A stretch of DNA of 9,106 nt, from contig CBDVAK010000136.1 of NCBI GenBank assembly GCA_965371945.1, forward strand, positions 1 through 9,106, written 5' to 3'. This stretch comes from CBDVAK01 sp965371945. GTDB lineage: Bacteria > Pseudomonadota > Gammaproteobacteria > Competibacterales > JAHEDQ01. Under the pieces are notes generated by a model that worked only from the letters and a program-made list of their open reading frames with translations, was not told where the DNA came from and searched no databases. A program made the translations under genes and the position numbers. Positions 6,693-9,106 of the stretch are shown here, in pieces. The number at the start of each line of letters is the position of its first letter. The first letter of the stretch is position 1.

Positions 6693-8192
6693 CTACTGGC
6701 TCTCTTCGTCAGCAAACCACGGCGCGCGCGCCGTCATAATCAATTCGCCAGCCTGATCTGTCTCGATCGCGGCTATCTCGGTGAAATCATCGACCGAGAG
6801 CTCCGCCAGATCCTCCATGGTCCGCACTCCCTTGGCGGCCAGCCGAAAGGCCAGATCCTCGTCCATACCCTCCATCTCCAACAGATCCTTGGCCGGCGCG
6901 GAGGAATCGACCTTCTCCTCCACCGCAATGGCCTGGGTCAACAGGGAGTCCCGGGCCCGACTGCGCAGCTCCTCGACGATCTCCTCATCGAATCCCTCGA
7001 TCTCCATCATCTCCTGAGTCGGGACATAGGCAACTTCCTCGAGGGTCGAAAACCCTTCCGACACCAGCACGGCGGCCAGATCCCCGTCCACGTCCAGCGC
7101 ATCCATGAACCGCGCCTGCAACGCTACCGACTCCTGCTCTTCCTTGTCGATCACGTCCTCTTCCGACAAGACGTTGAGTTCCCAGCCGGTCAGCTCGCTG
7201 GCGAGGCGCACATTCTGACCGCCGCGGCCGATTGCCTGCGACAGCTTTTCCTCGTCGACCGCGATATCCATGCTATGGGAATCCTCGTCGACCACGATTC
7301 CCTCGACTTCGGCCGGAGCCATGGCATTGATGACGAACTGGGCGGGATTGTCGTCCCACAGCACGATGTCGACACGCTCCCCCGCCAGCTCGTTGGAAAC
7401 GCTCTGCACCCGTGACCCCCGCATTCCGACGCAGGCACCGACCGGGTCGACACGCGGATCGCGTCGGCGCACCGCGATCTTGGCCCGCACCCCGGGGTCA
7501 CGCGCCGAACCCATGATTTCGATCAGATTCTGGCCGACCTCCGGAACTTCCAACTTGAACAGTTCCACCAGCAGCTCCGACATCACCCGGCTGATGAATA
7601 TCTGCGGCCCCCGGGGTTCCGAGCGTACTTCGTAGAGATAGCCACGCAAACGATCACCAACCCGGACCGACTCGCGCAATATCATATGCTCGCGAAGAAT
7701 GACGGCCTCGGCGTTGCCACCCAGATCGAGATAGGCGTTGCCGCGCTCGACTCTCTTGACGATGCCGTTGACCATCTCGCCGACTCGCGGCAAATAGGCC
7801 TCAACGATCTGTATGCGCTCCGCCTCCCGGACCTTTTGTACGATCACCTGCTTGGCGGTCTGCGCCGCGATGCGCCCGAACTCGGCGTTATCGATCTGTT
7901 CCTCCAGGAACGCGCCGATCTCGGCGCCGGGGTCGCGTTCCTGAGCCTGATCGAGATAGGCCTGGCTGTCGGGAATGAATTCCTCGGTGTCATCGCTGAC
8001 CACTTCCCAGCGACGAAAGGTCTCGTATTCACCGCTGCTCCGGTCGATGGCCACCCGGATGTCAGGCTCACCTTCCACACCGGTTTTGACGGCCGAGGCC
8101 AGGGCCGCCTCGATGGCCTCGAAAATCACTTCCCGGGCGACACCCTTCTCGTTGGAGACGACATCCACCACCAACAGAATTTCTTTGCTCAT
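6693..8192 (-). CDS. nusA: Transcription termination/antitermination factor NusA
   Basis: NusA binds RNA polymerase and nascent RNA. It promotes pausing and hairpin-dependent termination and takes part in rRNA and other antitermination complexes. The protein has 499 residues, close to E. coli (495). The polymerase-binding N-terminal domain covers about 1-130, S1 about 135-200 (GEMVNGIVKRVERGNAYLDL), KH1 about 230-295 (VGMRGSRVQSV near 255-265) and KH2 about 303-346 (IGRGGQNVRLA, 321-331). Two acidic repeats, about 364-420 and 437-492, form the C-terminus. These repeats are typical of proteobacterial NusA and let the C-terminal domain contact the alpha subunit and release autoinhibition. ATG at 8192 lies 32 nt after the rimP stop. 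In E. coli NusA feeds back on its own operon through termination in the leader; the terminators upstream of rimP here would allow the same. Confidence 0.98.
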   Translation of the reverse strand: MSKEILLVVDVVSNEKGVAREVIFEAIEAALASAVKTGVEGEPDIRVAIDRSSGEYETFRRWEVVSDDTEEFIPDSQAYLDQAQERDPGAEIGAFLEEQIDNAEFGRIAAQTAKQVIVQKVREAERIQIVEAYLPRVGEMVNGIVKRVERGNAYLDLGGNAEAVILREHMILRESVRVGDRLRGYLYEVRSEPRGPQIFISRVMSELLVELFKLEVPEVGQNLIEIMGSARDPGVRAKIAVRRRDPRVDPVGACVGMRGSRVQSVSNELAGERVDIVLWDDNPAQFVINAMAPAEVEGIVVDEDSHSMDIAVDEEKLSQAIGRGGQNVRLASELTGWELNVLSEEDVIDKEEQESVALQARFMDALDVDGDLAAVLVSEGFSTLEEVAYVPTQEMMEIEGFDEEIVEELRSRARDSLLTQAIAVEEKVDSSAPAKDLLEMEGMDEDLAFRLAAKGVRTMEDLAELSVDDFTEIAAIETDQAGELIMTARAPWFADEESQ

Positions 8193-8224
8193 TCCGTCTC
8201 GCCTCTGTCAATCCGCCACTCAGT

Positions 8225-8683
8225 TCAGTACTGAGGTACCAACCGCGCACTGTCTATCTGTTCGAACGGTACGCTGCAATCACCGTCTTCGACCTGCATC
8301 ACCACCGCATCCGCTGACACCCCGCGGATCTCGCCGACCAGCTTGCGACCACCGCCCGCCAGCGGCCGGTTCAGCTTCAGCTTCGCCCGGCGGCCGCGAA
8401 AGCGGTCATAGTGCTCGGGCACGAACAGCGGCCGATCCAGCCCCGGCGAGGATACTTCCAGCGTGTAGTGACCGCTGATCGGATCCTCGACATCCAGCAC
8501 CCCGCTGATCTGGTGGCTGACCGCGGCACAGTCGTCCACGTTGATCCCGTCCGGGCGATCCACATAAACACGCACCACGGCACTGCGAGTACCACGGTGA
8601 TGCTCCACACCGACCAGCTCAAAGCCCATGCTTTCCACCACCGGGGCCAACAAGACCTGCAGCTTGGCGCTGTATACCGCCAT
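8225..8683 (-). CDS. rimP: Ribosome maturation factor RimP
   Basis: RimP binds the 30S subunit during assembly and helps 16S rRNA maturation and S12/S19 incorporation. It has 152 residues (E. coli about 150). The N-terminal alpha/beta domain (about 5-75) carries VRVYVDRPDGINVDDCAAVS (37-56), followed by the signature YTLEVSSPGLDRPL (73-86). The SH3-like C-terminal domain covers about 88-150. The codon directly before the ATG at 8683 is an in-frame TGA, so the start cannot be further upstream. The ribosome site is only a G-rich GGTGGG. It is the first gene of the operon and follows a leader with two terminator-like hairpins. A 10-bp palindrome TCAGTACTGA covers its stop codon. Confidence 0.96.
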   Translation of the reverse strand: MAVYSAKLQVLLAPVVESMGFELVGVEHHRGTRSAVVRVYVDRPDGINVDDCAAVSHQISGVLDVEDPISGHYTLEVSSPGLDRPLFVPEHYDRFRGRRAKLKLNRPLAGGGRKLVGEIRGVSADAVVMQVEDGDCSVPFEQIDSARLVPQY

Positions 8684-8694
8684 TCACCCACCAT

Positions 8695-8727
8695 AAAACG
8701 AAAAATGGGCCCAACGGCCCACTTTCG
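8695..8727 (-). terminator. Leader terminator 2, just before rimP
   Basis: On the minus strand TGGGCC (8721-8716) pairs with GGCCCA (8711-8706) around GTTG. The run TTTTT, then CGTTTT, follows (8705-8695). The stem can be extended downward by pairing CGAAAG with part of the T-run. It ends 11 nt before the rimP ATG and points into rimP, so termination here would stop the whole operon. It may also affect rimP initiation, because the ribosome site follows at once. Confidence 0.7.
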
Positions 8728-8734
8728 GTTCCAC

Positions 8735-8747
8735 CCCGCCATGCGGG
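8735..8747 (-). other. Small GC hairpin between the two leader terminators
   Basis: CCCGC-ATG-GCGGG forms a 5-bp stem with a 3-nt loop on the minus strand. No T-run follows. It may space or insulate the two terminator hairpins. Function is unknown. Confidence 0.45.
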
Positions 8748-8758
8748 TACCGCCCATC

Positions 8759-8790
8759 AAAGAAAAAGGCCCTTCTTGCAGGGCCTTCTT
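8759..8790 (-). terminator. Leader terminator 1, canonical intrinsic terminator
   Basis: On the minus strand AAGGCCCT (8787-8780) pairs perfectly with AGGGCCTT (8773-8766) around the 6-nt loop GCAAGA. It is followed by TTTTTCTTT (8767-8759). Further A-U and G-U pairs extend the base of the stem. This is a textbook rho-independent terminator on the strand of the rimP operon. No minus-strand gene precedes it in the window, so it most likely ends short leader transcripts. Otherwise it would end an unrecognised small RNA starting near 8867. Confidence 0.8.
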
Positions 8791-8872
8791 CCGGAAGGTC
8801 GAGGAGAGTGCTGTTGACCAGGCAACGGAACCCGATCCGGGCGCGCTCTCCCGCCCTGTCAAGGCGCGGGAA

Positions 8873-8900
8873 TTTACACCCTGTAACCTACGGACGTCAA
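8873..8900 (-). promoter_or_regulatory. Candidate sigma-70 promoter of the rimP-nusA operon
   Basis: Minus-strand TTGACG (8900-8895) matches the -35 consensus at five of six positions. TGTAAA (8878-8873) matches the -10 at four of six, with a 16-nt spacer; GTAAAT gives a 17-nt spacer. Transcription would begin near 8867, ahead of both leader terminators. A second TTGACA (8862-8857) has no acceptable -10 at the right distance. Confidence 0.4.
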
Positions 8901-8959
8901 GACGGGCGTGCCACAGTAGCGCCGCAACGATCCGGTTTGCCGGACCTCGCGAACGTCAG

Positions 8960-8989
8960 TGGACACACAGGCTCCAAATAAATTAGATT
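8960..8989 (+). promoter_or_regulatory. Candidate promoter of the divergent gene at 9061
   Basis: TGGACA (8960-8965, five of six to TTGACA) and TAGATT (8984-8989, four of six to TATAAT) are separated by 18 nt, inside the only AT-rich patch of this intergenic region. It would give a leader of about 65 nt. The assignment rests on consensus matching only. Confidence 0.3.
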
Positions 8990-9060
8990 GCCACCCGGCA
9001 CGGCGTTAAGATCGTTCGCATCGCCATCGGAATTCAGCCAGCCCAAGGTTTGTCAGACTC

Positions 9061-9106
9061 ATGCCCAAGACTCTGGTTCGTTACTCCAAGATTCTGGAAA
9101 TCGTCG
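9061..9106 (+). CDS. Start of an unidentified protein gene, cut by the window end
   Basis: An ATG at 9061 opens 15 codons, MPKTLVRYSKILEIV, with no stop before the edge. In-frame TAA at 9007-9009 and the absence of any other start codon between it and 9061 make this ATG the natural start. AAGG at 9045-9048, 12 nt upstream, is a weak, somewhat distant ribosome site. The gene is divergent from the rimP operon. Fifteen residues are too few to assign a family. The pattern tyrosine, then KILEIV, resembles the first beta strand of some rotary ATPase subunits, but that is a guess. Confidence 0.55.
   Translation, partial: MPKTLVRYSKILEIV

Larger units (their letters stand above)
8684..8867 (-). promoter_or_regulatory. 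Structured 5' leader of the rimP-nusA operon, probable transcription attenuator
   Basis: About 180 nt lie between the likely transcription start and the rimP ATG, with no supported gene. On the minus strand the 5' part can fold as a three-way junction. GGAGAG (8851-8846) pairs with CTCTCC (8808-8803). This encloses hairpin CCCG-GAT-CGGG (8841-8831) and hairpin GTTG-CCTGGT-CAAC (8826-8813). Terminator-like hairpin 1 (8790-8759), a small hairpin (8747-8735) and terminator-like hairpin 2 (8721-8695) follow. A rimP leader family with premature termination is known in enterobacteria. I cannot tell whether this leader is homologous to it. Confidence 0.55.

Noticed and set aside
8206..8211. TTGACA on the minus strand in the rimP-nusA gap, as a possible internal promoter
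   Set aside because: No acceptable -10 element is found 15-19 nt downstream; the bases there are GC-rich and coding.
8219..8235. Hairpin CTCAG/CTGAG and palindrome TCAGTACTGA over the rimP stop
   Set aside because: It is short, with no T-run after it, and lies inside an operon spacer of ordinary length. It is too weak to call a regulatory site.
8377..8862. Minus-strand open frame of 161 codons that crosses the whole rimP leader and continues out of frame into rimP
   Set aside because: It starts at a TTG with no ribosome site, spans both terminator hairpins and overlaps rimP in another frame. The protein looks like a random reading. Internal ATG codons in the leader also lack ribosome sites, so I do not call a leader peptide.
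8791..8870. Possible tRNA-fMet or SRP RNA gene in the rimP leader, since a tRNA is common there in relatives
   Set aside because: No T-loop, anticodon arm or SRP core motif could be found on either strand.
8411..8986. Plus-strand open frame across the intergenic region and antisense to rimP
   Set aside because: It overlaps the rimP coding region and the structured leader, has no good ribosome site and no recognisable motif.

Overview
The window is a complete translation and RNA-metabolism operon of the nusA-infB type from a bacterium. It is almost certainly a gammaproteobacterium: the order rimP-nusA-infB-rbfA-truB-rpsO-pnp, the close match of PNPase, S15 and TruB to the E. coli proteins as I remember them, and NusA with two C-terminal acidic repeats all fit that class. 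The DNA is fairly GC-rich by eye, with GC-biased third positions. I cannot name a genus.

Layout. All seven protein genes lie on the minus strand and are transcribed from about position 8870 down to 153. They are rimP (8225-8683), nusA (6693-8192), infB (4117-6663), rbfA (3638-4087), truB (2653-3561), rpsO (2270-2539) and pnp (153-2228). Spacers are short (29-41 nt), except rbfA-truB (76 nt) and truB-rpsO (113 nt). A complete tRNA-Ser(GGA) gene with encoded CCA follows pnp on the same strand (91 down to 1). The 61-nt gap between them holds two strong hairpins and no U-tract. The right edge (8684-9060) is a divergent intergenic region, and a plus-strand gene begins at 9061 and runs off the window after 15 codons.

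How the genes work together. RimP and RbfA mature the 30S subunit, S15 is a primary 16S-binding protein of that subunit, IF2 starts translation on it, and TruB makes pseudouridine 55 in tRNA. NusA controls pausing, termination and antitermination of RNA polymerase. PNPase degrades RNA. The operon thus couples transcription, ribosome assembly, initiation and RNA turnover.

Most notable feature. The 5' region of the operon carries two consecutive intrinsic-terminator-like structures (8759-8790 and 8695-8721), both oriented to stop minus-strand transcription before rimP. No minus-strand gene lies upstream for them to terminate. This suggests that the operon is controlled by premature termination in a structured leader. 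E. coli-type operons carry a rimP leader attenuator and NusA feedback at this place, so the idea is not new in principle, but this version has tandem terminators with cross-complementary arms. The protein genes themselves look intact and ordinary. I found no mobile element, CRISPR array, toxin-antitoxin or defence system.
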